A stretch of 64,000 nt of DNA. Source: Datura wrightii. Lineage: Eukaryota; Streptophyta; Magnoliopsida; Solanales; Solanaceae. Under the pieces are notes generated by a model. The model did no database searches. It was not told where the DNA came from and saw only the letters and a program-made list of their open reading frames with translations. The DNA lies in NCBI GenBank assembly GCA_035772735.1, contig JASDFA010000003.1, positions 125,541,001 to 125,605,000 of the forward strand, read 5' to 3'. This document shows, one piece after another, positions 20,449 through 31,952 of this stretch (the first letter of the stretch is position 1; each line of letters begins with the position of its first letter). The position numbers and the translations under genes are program-made.

Positions 20449-23011
20449 TGTTATACCCCGTAAGATATCCGACACCTAGATGGCCGATTCGCACGGTAAC
20501 TGAGCATATTTGAAAGCCATACGTACTAGAGAAAGGCCCGAAAAAGGATCGGACGGATAGCCTGTCGAACCATCGCGGATGGAGCCGAGGCAGAGTCCCC
20601 CCGCGATGGCAACGTGTCATGGAGGTGGAGCCTCCACGTTGGCTCCGTGACACGTTGGCCCTGTCCAGGCTCAAGTATATAAGCCCCACTTCGGTTTAAT
20701 TTCATTTAAACTCATTATAATTTCCAGAAAACACAGGAGAACAGGGAGAGACGAAGAGGGTAAATATATTTTCATCTGATTGCGCTGCAAAACGTAGTCC
20801 AAACCCAAATTAACCTCAGATACCGAGGTATTTAGCAGCAGAGAGCATTCCTACGGATTTAGTTTCGCGAAATACGGTCGACGAATCGTCGAGCTACCGG
20901 GCTAAGGTAAGTAGAATTACTCCAAACTAATGTCTATGTATTCCTAGCTATGAAGTGAATATTTCTCCCTTCTGGACTTCAGAAAAATAGCGAGTTTTCG
21001 ACCGTCTTTCGATAAGCCTAAGTTTAGGATATATTTATATCGAAAGTGATGTCGTCCTTCAGAATAAAGTTGTATTTAGTACTGATTGACATATATATGA
21101 ATGCAGTTGGGAGGAATAGCGGAAATACTGACCAAGCTACGCCAGTTAGTCGGGAAATCAGAAGCGAAGGTATGTAAAGCTAGTTTCCTCGGCAAGTTAG
21201 TAAATCTCGGTATAGTAAAGCAATTTAAAGGCCAGTAGAATATTCAGAAGTCATGTGTTGTGTTTATTACGAATGTTGGTATGATATTTGAAGCATCAGG
21301 TTATAATTAGCACGAAACTTGATAGCACGATATAGATTCTAATACAAGTGTTAGGAACTGCACAGCATGCTCAATATGTGATGTAGTACAGAATGTTAGG
21401 ATATTATCGTATTCAGTTGAAACCCAGTAAAGCAATGTAATATCTATAAGACATCTCAGAAGTAGAATGATAGGTTAAAATGAAGTTTAGAAAACATGTT
21501 AGAGATAGTAAATCATGTTACTATAGAAACTCTGCATACAACATGGTTTTCAGCAGAAAGACTATATCTTGTCCAGTGTTAGACTCAGTACGGTATGGCA
21601 GAAGATTATATATTATATATGCATACTATTTTCAGTCTCAACATGTGTTAAGTATGTACATATTACTATTACTAGCTCAGCATATAGTATGTACAAATAC
21701 TTTACTACTATTAGCTTCAGTATATGGGATATGCAGACAGTATTACCAGTTGAGACCGTTGTATTGTTTTGGGGTTGGTTTACCTAGCATCCATGACCGC
21801 CCCAGGGTTAATAGCTGTATCGACTCGTTTGCCAGAGGACGAGGATACGTCGCTCTACGGAGTGGCATGCCATCCCACAGGAGATGTAGATGGGATGCCA
21901 ATTTGCCTAGATCGGCCCTTACACACCCCTGTCGAGCGGATACGCCCGGATGTTGATTCAGGAGTCCCCCGGACTCAGATGCAGTTATAGTCAGGGGCTC
22001 AGCGAGCCCAAGTGCATACCTAGGGGACCGGCAGGATGCTTACAACGATTATAGGAGATGGGATGACCGGGGTAGGGGTATAGATTCTGTGCTGCTTGTA
22101 CCTCCCGGCTTATGGGGGCTGGGTAAGGTTTGTGTGTGCTATATTATGTTATGTTATGTTATGCCATGTTACATTAGACACGAGTAGTTCGGCAGTAGAA
22201 CGATACGTCTCCAGGTATGAATCTTGCTCCTTCCAGTATAATTAAGAGAAGGTATGATTTACATTATCAAACAGTTAATCTATTCCCTCCTACTTCAGTT
22301 TCATTAGTTGTATTGTTGTTTTCAGATATTTCCTTCAGTTATTGCTTCACATACTCAGTACCAGTGGTACTGACGCCCGGTGGGGCACTGCATTACTTGC
22401 CTGCAGGTACTCATAGACAAACAGGCAATACCTCGTGATTCCTGTCAGCGATCGAGTATTCAGCTCCTGTCATCCGAAGACTGAATCCTAGAGGTGTATT
22501 TCGTTTTCTTTTGTTGTACAGTATGGGTAGGTCAGGGCCCTGTCCCGATCATTTCTATTGCTATTCCTAGAGTCTTGCAGTTTGTATATATTTCCCTGTT
22601 GTCAATTGAGCCGGTCGTGTGAGGTCGTGCAGTTGTATAGCTGTTAGTACTTTTATCTCTTTTATGTTGGCCGTGTGGGGCCATAGTTTGACAGTAGTGG
22701 TGACCTTTCCGGTCACGTAGCTTTCCAATATTTCATTGTCAAGTTACACATAACTAGACAGCATGGTGGCCTTGTCAGCCCGCATAGGTTTCCCTATATT
22801 AAATATGTTCTGGTTAGCTGTCATGACAGGTACAGGAGGCTATAGGCCAATGGGCTGTGGGCTGTGTTTACAGCCGTTATATAGCCCTTTGTTTCCAGAA
22901 ATGTGGGTTAGAGGCAGCCAGGCACCAGATGTGCCCAGGCTCAGCAGTCTAGCAGTTCAGGTCCTAGTAGGGCACTAGGTGCCAATCATACCCCCAAGGC
23001 GGGGTGTGACA
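20449..23011 (+). repeat. TE5 3' LTR
   Basis: 2563 bp, TGTTATACCCC to GTGTGACA, collinear with 13127-15700. The hairpin 2 arm has one change (CAT for CAC in AACGTGTCATGGAG). The TATA box at 20676-20682 is intact. Several of the differences in the first 340 bp are C/T or G/A changes, as expected from methylated cytosine decay. Confidence 0.93.
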
Positions 23012-23016
23012 TCAAT
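23012..23016 (+). other. Target site duplication of TE5, right copy (TCAAT)
   Basis: Matches 13122-13126 exactly. TE4 LTR sequence resumes after it. Confidence 0.9.
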
Positions 23017-24248
23017 TTAGCCTAATTATACATGATCTATGATGAATCGATTTATGATCTACAATTCAATTTGTGATATTTAAAAAACTAGCATGATCTA
23101 TGATTTGAAATATGGATTTATTCAATTACCCATCATGATTTGATGATTTGTAAGTTATATGTATGATCTACAAGTATGCATGAAATCTATGATTCATGAA
23201 TTGTGTTTTAACCGACTAACGGGCCTCATGTCATGACTAGTTAACGTATGTACAAGTATACTTATGATTATCATGATTTAAATAGCCCACGAATTCATGC
23301 ATGTTATATTATGAGAACTATATATATTTTGGGAGTAGTATCGAGCACCGAGTAGGTTCGGGGCTTAGGCTGTGCCCCGGATCTCATACACTACATGCCA
23401 CCGTAGGTATGTTGGGACCTCCTTTGTGACTGTACCCGGACCCAGTGGCCCTTCTTTTCATGGTGATATCACACTTTCATGGTTCTACCCTTGAAAAGGT
23501 ACAGACACCCTACCAACTAGGGTTACAAGTCGGGCTTCATCTATGCTCATATGTGGTATGTCGGTTAAGAAAATATCCCATTGTTTCTCATGATTTATGC
23601 ATGTTTATGATTATGTTTTTTGGCTGAAGTCATGTTAAATAAAGTTTTTCTCTTATGATCAGGAGTACGATTGTATTACGAATGTTTTAAAACCTTGAGC
23701 CTTACGTTATGTTACGATATTTGTGACATGAGCATGAGGTCCTACTCTTATGATGTTTTTACGAGTTTTTACATATTTAAATGTCCGTTTTTGCTTACCT
23801 TGCATGCTCAGTACATTCCACGTACAGACTGCATACTTTCTATGCATGATACAGGACTCGGCTCTCAGGCTCATCCTCATCCATAGACCATCTCAGAGTT
23901 ACTATCACCTTTATTGGTGAGTCCTCGTGTTCTGAGGGCTGTATGACTATACGTTTATGTTGTTCTTTATTTAAGTTTGGCCAGGTTAATTGGGGATGTT
24001 ATCCCATCAACCTATCTTACATGATAGAAGCTTTCAGACCAAATGTAGTACTCAGCTTTTGTGTATGTCTAGTACTTCCGAATGTTATGGCATGCTATGT
24101 TAAGTTTATATTTTCGCTATATCTTATGTTCAGTCTTCCGCTTAAATTGAATGAAGTTAGATATGTGCTTATGCCATGGGTCGACTTAGGCCCCTCGGGG
24201 TTTCTTGTTCCGTGTTACGATTCGGGTCTACATTCAGGTCGTGACATA

Positions 24249-24262
24249 CTTGATATCAGAGA
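24249..24262 (+). other. TE4 primer binding site (initiator tRNA-Met like)
   Basis: CTTGATATCAGAGA just after the LTR end is one to two changes from the standard complement of initiator tRNA-Met (TTGGTATCAGAGC). Confidence 0.7.
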
Positions 24263-24442
24263 CATAGGTTTGATGTTTCCTAGGGTGTCTGAAAGCCGCA
24301 TTAAGTAGAGTGTTTTTCATGAGAGTGAAGCGCACCATGCTTATGAGGAAGAGGCTACGATGCATTTAGGAAATGTTCCCTTCTATGTCGTGCGATGAAA
24401 AGTCTTTCTACCATTCTAATCTGTGCTACTCGCGATTGCAAA

Positions 24443-25299
24443 ATGATGGCTCCTAGAAGAATGAAAGGAAGAAGAAATAGAAACGCTGAAGGCCACGAAG
24501 ATGGCAATGGTCATGGGCATCAGCAAGCTCCACCTGTTCAGAAGCCCCAAGCACCAGAGCCAGTTTCCCACGCGGAATTTCGAGTGGCTATCCAGATGTT
24601 GGCGCAGGCCTTGACCGCTCAGGTCAACCAGCAGGTTATTGCATATATCCCATAGAATGGTAATGCGGCAGTCGACCAAATTAGGTATTTCTTGAGGATG
24701 AATCCATCGAAGTTCCTAGGGTCCAAGGTGGATGAGGATCCACATGAATTTATAGAAGAGATTCTGAAGATCACCCATGTTATGGGGGTAACAAATGGAG
24801 ATTGTGTTGGTTTGGCCTCCTACCAGCTAAAAGAGGTAGCACATATATGGTTCAAACTATGGAGGGATGCTAGGGCAGTGGGTGTAGGCCTCATAGGTTA
24901 GGAATAGTTCCACACAACATTCTTAGATCGATTCTTCCCTCGAGAGATGAGGGAGCTAAAGGCAGCTGAGTTTGTTTACTTGAAGCAGGGTGACATGTCA
25001 GCTCAGAAGTACATTTTGGAGTTCACCCATCTATCCAAGTATGTGCCAGAGTTGGTGGCGGACGAGAGAGCTCGAGTGAGCCGATTTGTTCATGGAGTGG
25101 CGGATTGCCATGTTGCATCGGGATATAGATTTTTCCCCCAATGTGTTGCATGCTCAGCAGATGGAGTCGGTGTATCAGAGGTAGAGAGAGGCCAAGAGGG
25201 CCAGGACCGACATTTGTGGGACTTCTCAAGAAATATTAGGGGGTGGACAACGTCAGCAGTCTCAGCACAGGTCTACTGTCCACACCACATGCAACCAAA
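24443..25299 (+). pseudogene. TE4 gag pseudogene, 3' truncated
   Basis: The ATG at 24443 (next codon also ATG) starts a basic N-terminus (APRRMKGRRNRN), a His/Gln/Pro-rich linker (GHGHQQAPPVQKPQAPEP) and then a stop at 24653. The gag core continues with SKFLGSKVDEDPHEFIEEIL near 24707-24768, YQLKEVAHIWF near 24820-24852, FLDRFFPREMRELKAAEFVY near 24919-24978, and EFTHLSKYVPELVADERARV near 25019-25080. A frameshift near 25115 and a stop at 24900 break it. The chromovirus-type sequence stops around 25290-25300, where Athila-type gag begins. Confidence 0.8.
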
Positions 25300-26827
25300 G
25301 GAGATAATTGGGCACAACTTCATTAAGGGTATGAAGCCCGAATCTAAGATATTGCTTGACGCTTCTACACAAGGACAAATTTTTTCCAAAAGTTAAGATG
25401 AAATTGAGGCTCTCTTGAACCTCATGTCTGCAGGGAATCAAGATTATTAGGATTTAGGTAGAGGATTTGCAGCAACAAAGGTGCCGAAAAAGCTTGAGGT
25501 GGATGGTGTATCGGCAATCAGGTAGATATTATCCAGTTGGTGCATGTGATCAGTAAGTTGGTGAACACACCAGAAGGAGGATAAGTGCAGCAGGTACAAT
25601 AGGTACAAATCCCACCACCATCCTGTGAGGGGTGTGGAAAAGGCCATGCCTATTCAAGTTATCCTCTTAATTTTGAGTCTGTATATTTTATGGGACAAAA
25701 AGGTCATGGTGGAGGTTTTGGAGGTAATGGCTATAATCAGGGGTACCATAATGGAGCAAATCCCCCATCAGGAGGGAATCAAAATTTCCAAAGGCCCAAA
25801 ACACTTAAGAAAGGCCACAAGGCCAGCAGTAGAATAGTTCTCTTGAGGAGACAATGAAGCAATGGAGGGTGCAGTAGATACAAGTGGTAAATGAAATGCA
25901 AAAATCCATCCATGAGCTTGAAAGGAAAATGGGGCAACTAGCCCTACAATAGAATAACAGACCACAGGGGGAACATTCAGGTAATGCCGAGAAGAACCCT
26001 AAGGAAAATGTAAATGCTATTTTTTTGTGCAGTGGTAAGGAGCTGGGTGAGGTTGTCCCCAAAAAAGAAAAAAGTTGAAGAGGAATAGGCCATGAAATCC
26101 AAGACTGAGGTGGGAGAGTCTAGCAACCCACAATCAAAAATTGTAGTAGCTAGATAAGCTACCCCATTTCTCAAAGGTTGAAGAAAAAGACAGAGGACAC
26201 AGCCTGTAGTATGTTTCTTGAGTTGTTGAAATAGGTTCATGTGAATATTCCATTGGTGGAGCTTTTGCAGGAAGTTCCAATGTATTTCAGGTATCTCAGG
26301 GATATTGTGGCCAAATAAGAGGAGGCATATAGTGTTTGAAACCGTGGCTCATGTGAAAGAGTGCAGTTCCCAAATCAAGAACAAAATTCCTAAAAAGTTA
26401 AAAGGATCCTGGGTGTTTCACTACGCCTATCGTTATTGGAAGTAAGGAAGTTGGTTTAGCCTTATGTGGTTTGGGTACTAGCACCAACTTAATGCCTGCA
26501 TTCCTGTTCATAACTCTGGGATTAGGCGAACCACGTCCAACCACAGTGATGTTGCAGCTTATGGATCGGTCTCTGGCCCATCCTGAAGGAATCATTAAAG
26601 ATGTCTTGATCAAGGTAGGACTTTTTATCCTACCTGTGGACTTTATAATCTTAGACTATGAGGTAGATGCAGCAGTTCCCCTCATTCTGGGTAGAGGACT
26701 TTTATCCACCGCTGACGCGGTCATACATGTTCAGTCGGGCAAGATGTCTATGAGAGTAGATGGTCAAGAGGTAGTGTTTGAGTGTCCAGAGAAGCATAAA
26801 TGCCACCTCATTGTGAGGACTTCATGA
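25300..26827 (+). pseudogene. Athila-type gag end and protease (assigned to TE3)
   Basis: FIKGMKPESKILLDAS near 25318-25366 and IEALLNLMSAGNQDY near 25404-25448 match the C-terminal part of Athila/Tat gag. A zinc knuckle CEGCGKGHAYSSYP lies near 25627-25668 with the last Cys changed to Tyr, followed by a Gly/Asn-rich tail. The protease (118-codon stretch 26471-26827) has LGTSTNLMPAF, GLGEPRPTTVMLQLMDRS and VPLILGRGLLST. Where TE2 keeps the catalytic D-L-G-A, this copy reads G-L-G-T, so the active-site Asp is lost. Lineage, strand and position fit TE3, but the left boundary is a deletion junction, so the assignment is inference. Confidence 0.75.
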
Positions 26828-27786
26828 TTAAACCAGCGGGAGAACCTGGAGGTTGTAGTAAGTTAGTGGAGTAGCGCGTGCTGCATGAAAGTTTAACAGA
26901 TCCTTGGTATGGTCACAAGTCCACTCGGATGAAGAAGAGACGGGGACCATAGTCGTGTCGCGACGTTAAATCAGGCGTTGCATTGGAGGAAACCCATGAA
27001 TGTCATGCCACGATGTTATATAAGGCGCATGATGGGAGGAGACCCATACTTCTTTTTAGCATTTTGTATGTTTTTATTTGTTTTGTAGAGACAAATAGGG
27101 AGTAAGAGGCAAGAACAAGCTGGGGCATTAAGCTAAAAAGTGTAATTCTAGGGTGAGACGCATTGCATGGGATGCCGGGAGTTAAACTCTAGAAGAAAAA
27201 AAATTTCCGATGAGGCTATAGGTGTGGGCCGCGCCAACCCCTATCTCCACAGATTTTTTTTCTAAGTCTGTGGTGAGATAAGAGGGGCGACACACCAAGG
27301 ATTATTTGGCTCAAACTTTTTGGTCAGTTTGAGTCAATGTTGACTCAAAAAAAACCTTAAAATTACATAAAAACCCATTCCCCATTTTTTATTTAAAGTC
27401 CCATTCAGCCTTTTCCCTCAAAAATTTGAAAAGAAAAGGCAAAAAAAATTTTCTCTCTGTCCCTTAAAGCCGTAGCATCCATTCCCTCTTCCCTCAATTG
27501 TTGTCTTCTCCAACAAGTTAGTAAATCTCTCATCTTCAACTCATGTAATTATATTCTATTGTTTAGGTAATGATGCAAGCATGCTTTAGAACCCAAGATC
27601 ACCATTGTTGGTGAAACACTTGAATTTCGTGTTTTGGGTTTTATGAGCTTAAAGTCTTAAATTATTTCATGATTGTGTGTTATCTTTTTTGGGTAGCTTG
27701 ATTCCTAGTTGCATATGGTGATTTGAATGTTTGGGGATGATTGGGTAGGTGAATTGAATTTTTTAAATGTTGGTGGATAGGTGCAT
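26828..27786 (+). other. TE3 pol-tail remnant and long non-coding leader
   Basis: At about 26958-27050 two tandem versions of a short segment (GACGTTAAATCAGGCG... then GATGTTATATAAGGCG..., each ending GGAGGARACCCAT-like) resemble the sequence that follows the integrase end in Athila elements. A TATTTAAA box near 27391, a pyrimidine-rich leader (27440-27520) and AG|GTAATG near 27565-27572, a possible splice donor, follow. RT, RNase H and integrase are not present. It stops at the left target copy of TE6. Confidence 0.5.
27782..27786 (+). other. Target site duplication of TE6, left copy (TGCAT)
   Basis: TGCAT precedes the TE6 LTR end (TATCACGACCCG, TG decayed to TA). The same 5 bases follow the right LTR at 53682-53686, and again at the duplicated boundary near 54274. 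Confidence 0.82.
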
Positions 27787-28881
27787 TATCACGACCCGAA
27801 CATAGGCTCAGATAAAGACACAGGAAAAAGAACCCAGAGAGGCTCCAAGTCGACCCATGGCATGAACATAACATCTAAACTCAATATTTTAAATATGGAA
27901 ATCTAACATGTAATATAGCAGAAGTATGAAAATATACTAACATCTGAACATCTAAATACATAGCACAAGTCTGAAGCTAAAAATATACTATGTCTGATAA
28001 GCTCTACTACTGACAAGTTGATGGGACAAGACCCCAACTAACTCACTAAAATCTAAAACTAAAAATGCTGAATATAACTTATAAGAAGGTCCCTTGAAAG
28101 ATGAGGACTCACCAACTCTGACTGGGAGATGTTAGAACTGAAGATCTGGAACATAGTGGAAGGACTGAGCCTGAATGTCTGAGCTTGTATCATGAAACGA
28201 TACAACATAGAGTATGCGGTCAGTGCGTGGAATGTACCGAGTATGCAAGGCAAGTAAAACTGCTAAGTAAGTAAAATCAGAGATCATTCATATCATAAAC
28301 ATTTCATTATAATAATATGAGAGTAGGATATTGCATGCTATTATCTGAAAACATGACTTAAAGATAACTGAATATCATAACTGAATCGAATGATCCAAAG
28401 CTGAAAACCGTTAATCATAAGTAAAACTGAACATTGGCTCAAACTTGTTGAAAACATAATAACATGACTGATGAGCATGCATAACTGAAATCATGAGGAA
28501 CAATGGGAGACTCATCATATAAATGACATTACCATGACAGAGCTTACGTGCTCCCGACTATCATGCTCAAGTGGTCAGAGCCATCCAAAGCGTTGCTAAG
28601 GCTAATGACGCTACCATTATATCGATATAAAGATGAAGGACCCTTGGGATCAGGGCAATCTCACAAGGTAGGTCAAAATAATCTAAATATACCTACATTG
28701 GCACGTAGTTCTGAGGCATTAGGTTGGGTAACCCTTAGCCTACTCAGTGCTAGACACTACTCCTAAAAACATGCATATGCTCTCCGTCGTCTTTTAACGA
28801 AGTTGACCATCACCTAGTGATGAAGATGGATCATGAAATGACATACATATTCTGAAAACATAACATGAAGAGCCTTGGCTC

Positions 28882-30550
28882 TGTATACCTCGGGAACCCA
28901 AGGATCAGACTCGAGAGCCAAACAGGGAAAAATCTGGAAAAATGTTGCAGCAGTGCAGGACGAGTTGTTAGATGACTTGTGAGGAGACCCCACGAGTCGT
29001 CAGGTGGCTCGTGGGGAGGTTGGAATGGGATGAGGAATTGAGGTCCCAATGGGCATGGGAACAACTCGTAGTCAGCTACCACAATTGGTCAGGTCAACCG
29101 TGGGATGAGGTGGAGGATTAAATAGGAAGTCTGACCAGTGTACCTAACAAATGGGACTCCACGAGTCATGGTCAGTCCCAACGATTCCTGGGTTGCGTCA
29201 TGAGCAAGCCTATGGAATTTTAATTGAGGGTAAGGTAGTGTACTTGACGGGCGACACGATGAGTCATTGCCCGTCCTGACGAGTCATCAGGTCACCCGTT
29301 AGGGATACCTGGCAATAATTTTCTGCGAAATAGTAAGGACCTTATCATAATTTCGTAAACTCCTAAGGCTAAACTATGTTGTTTTATGATCCGGATAGGG
29401 TCTTTTAAGGGGGATTAGTCCACGTTAGGCCTCATTTATGCATGCAAGAGTTAGAGAGGGGAGTAGAAGATGATTCAAGTGTTCTTCCTCAAAAATCTCC
29501 GAATTCCATCTTGGGCTTTCAAGGGGAAATTAAGAACCAAGTGTTCCCAGGTATGTAGGGTTTAGAATAGGTGAATCCTTTCACACCCATGCCCAAATTC
29601 AATTTTAAATTATGAATTCTTCTATTCAAATTCTATGGGGTTTTACCCAAATGCATGAAAATGTGATTTCTCTTGATGGGTATGATCTAATTGAGTTTTA
29701 GTTATTGAATTATGAATGATGGGCAGGTTTTATATTATTTTCTCTAAAATCATGTTTAAAGCTTTTTAAATCTAAAATGCCCATTGATGAAGGTCCATGA
29801 AAGTTATGATTATGATGAATATTCAATATTTTGAGATTTATTTATGATGGAAAGTATGATTTCAAGTTACCTATATTTATCAGCATATTTTGAAAGAATC
29901 GAGTATGTTAAAGTATTGGGAAATGCCCACATGTTGAACAATGATTTACGATTTATGAAAGGAACTACATGATTTATCAATTTATGATGTCGGGCGATGA
30001 AAAGGGCCTTTGATTCTCGTCTATGCATGTTTTAAAGGGGATCAATGATGATAAATGTTATATTTTAGCCAATGAATCTTAATGCATGATGCTATTTATT
30101 TACATATGTGCCTATAAGCATTGTTTTGGGAGCCCGCATACATTCTATGTTGTATCTTTCATGATACAGGGTCCGGATCTCAGGCTCTTCCTCATCCTTA
30201 ATCCATCTCAACGTACGCTCTTGGTTATTGGTGAGTCCTCATGTTCTGAGGGTCGTTTGAAAGAATTTTACATTATTCTGTGTTTTAGTATTTTTTGGGT
30301 TAGTTGAGGATTTTGTCCCATCAACCCACCGTATGAAATAGAGGCTTTCAGACAATATGTAGTACTCAGCTTATGTATGTTTAGTATTTCCTAATGTTAT
30401 GCTATGGTTATGTTTCTGTTACGTTTTATGTTTATGAATTCTGGTTAGTTAAATAAGAATACTTGTATGCATGTGCCACGAGTTGACTTGGGGTCTCTCG
30501 GGGTCCCTTGTCCTGTGTCTACGATCCAAGTGTGCGTTCGGGTCATGAAA
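28882..30550 (+). repeat. TE7 5' LTR with internal deletion
   Basis: It starts TGTATACCTCGGGAACCC and ends TCGGGTCATGAAA just before the primer site. It matches 35669-37818 except for a missing ~480-bp block: GGGAGCC near 30130 jumps to GCATAC, which in the 3' LTR are at about 36919 and 37402. ACGAGTC-type motifs cluster at 28950-29300; TAAACTATGTTGTTTTA lies at 29370-29386. Confidence 0.87.
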
Positions 30551-30552
30551 AA

Positions 30553-30566
30553 CTTGGTATCAAAGC
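30553..30566 (+). other. TE7 primer binding site (initiator tRNA-Met)
   Basis: CTTGGTATCAAAGC, one change from the exact TTGGTATCAGAGC complement. It is the best-kept chromovirus primer site in the window. Confidence 0.8.
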
Positions 30567-30759
30567 AATAGGTTTGAAGTTTCCTAGGGTGTATGAAAGC
30601 CACGTTAAGTAAAGTCTTTTTGATGGGTATGAAGTGCGCCACACTTATGACGAAGAGGCTACTAGAAGTTTAGGAAATATTCCCTTGTTTCATGTCTTAC
30701 GTCGTGTGATGAAAAGTCTCTCCATCCTTCTAATTCGTGAAATTCACGATTGCAGAATT

Positions 30760-31930
30760 ATGGCTCGTAAAAGAATTAATGGAAGGAGGAATGGAAGTGA
30801 GGAAGGACACGGAGGTGGCAAAGACCATGGGCATCAGCAAGCCTCACCTATTCAGGAGCCCCAGGCACTAGAGCCAGCTGCCCACGCTGAGCTTCAGGCG
30901 GTTATTCAGATGTTGGCGCTGTTCTTGACCGCTCAGGTCGAACAGTAGGTTGTTGAGCAGGTCCCAGAATGGAAATGAAGTGGCGACTTGGATTAGAGAC
31001 TTCTTGAGGATGAACCCTTCTGAGTTCACGGGATCAAAGGTGGATGAGGATCCACACGAGTTATTAAAGGGATCTTGAAGGTCACTCAGGCTATGGGGGT
31101 GACAAATAGGGGGTGTGTTGACTTGGCCTCTTATCAGCTAAAAGAGGTCACTCATATTTGGTACAAGAAATGGAAGGACGATAGGGCAGCAGGAGCGGTC
31201 CCTATCAGCTGGGATGACATCCACATGGCTTGTCTCGATAGATTCTTCCCTTGGGAGATGAGGGAGTTGAAAGCAGTGGAGTTTGTGAACCTCAAGAAGA
31301 GAAAGATGACAGTGCTGGAGTATTCGCTTGAGTTCACTCGTTTGTCAAAGTATGCGCCAAAGTTAGTGATGGATCAAAGGGCGCTGGTGATTTAGCAAAG
31401 GATTGCAGGACTTCCATGCTTCACCAGGATATGGACTTTACTCTCGTAGTGTTGTACTCTTAGTAGATGGAGGAGGCTCATGCGAGGGAGAGGGAGGCAA
31501 AAAGGGCTCGGACAGATAGCCGTGGGTTTACGCATAAGAGGTTTGGCGGTGGCTACCATCCACAGTTTCAGCAGAGATCACTAGCCCCAGTACCATCATC
31601 AGCTAGTAGTCCATCCAAACCTAGGGGTGATCAGAGGAGAAGGGCTTCAAGGTCGAGGTATCAGAGGGGCACCTAGTTAGAGTATACCTCACCAGCCTGC
31701 AGGAAGTGCGGCAAAAGTCATGCCAGGGAGTTCCTGCTCGGTTCAGATGTTTGCTATGGGTGTGGTATATCTGGGCACATGCACCGAGCGTGCCCATATT
31801 CTAGACAAGGTGATGATAGGGGACGTGCACAGACCACCAGGGCAGCAGCAGCCTCAGCCCATTTCTCTTTGTAGGGAGCATTGACTAGTGGAGGTGATGG
31901 ACAGCGCCAAAATGGCTTCTACGCCCTTGC
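30760..31930 (+). pseudogene. TE7 gag pseudogene
   Basis: The ATG at 30760 gives MARKRINGRRNGSEEGHGGG and a His/Gln/Pro linker until a stop at 30946. After a frameshift the core runs open at 31075-31395 (VTQAMGVTNRGCVDLASYQL; YKKWKDDRAAGA; LDRFFPWEMRELKAVEFVN; LEFTRLSKYAPKLVMDQRA). A Lys/Arg-rich segment with many Ser/Pro (31467-31676) follows. An intact CCHC zinc knuckle CYGCGISGHMHRAC is encoded at 31752-31793, preceded by CRKCGKSH near 31701. Stops at 30946, 31393 and 31677 break the ORF. Confidence 0.82.
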
Positions 31931-31952
31931 CTCGCTCTAAGATTAGGAGACT

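Larger units (their letters stand above)
13127..23011 (+). mobile_element. TE5: complete-ended LTR retrotransposon inside the TE4 LTR
   Basis: 9885 bp between perfect TCAAT duplications. Two LTRs (2574 and 2563 bp), a Met-like primer site, a polypurine tract and pol remnants (end of RT, RNase H, integrase, chromodomain-like tail) are all on the plus strand. The first ~2.4 kb of the interior has no recognisable gag or protease, and the RT palm is missing, so the copy could not have moved by its own proteins in this form. Over the first ~340 bp the LTRs differ at about 17 positions, fewer than for TE7 or TE8, so it is the youngest-looking insertion here. Its LTR lacks the ACGACTCGT clusters of the other chromoviruses. 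Confidence 0.93.
12171..24246 (+). repeat. TE4 5' LTR, split by TE5
   Basis: The LTR starts TGTAATACCCCGAAAGC and ends CAGGTCGTGACA (24235-24246). The left part (12171-13126) carries repeated ACGACTCGT-like motifs at about 12265-12630, then TAAACTACGTCGTTTTA at 12717-12733 followed by TATATATTTTTA. The right part (23012-24246) is AT-rich. TE5 sits between them with target duplication TCAAT. Subtracting TE5 and one target copy leaves 2186 bp. Confidence 0.82.
12171..25299 (+). mobile_element. TE4: chromovirus (Tekay/Del-like) inside TE3, 3' half lost
   Basis: Once TE5 and its second target copy are removed, 12171-13126 joins 23017-24246 to make one LTR of about 2.2 kb. It is followed by a Met-type primer site and gag. 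Gag breaks off near 25300, where Athila-type gag sequence starts. There is no pol and no 3' LTR for this copy. A deletion running from TE4 gag into TE3 gag explains the missing part of both. Confidence 0.75.

Noticed and set aside
23671..24308. Cys/Tyr-rich open stretches that look like secreted peptides.
   Set aside because: They are in the 3' part of the TE4 LTR. Related LTR ends (TE7, TE10) have the DNA but not an equal frame.
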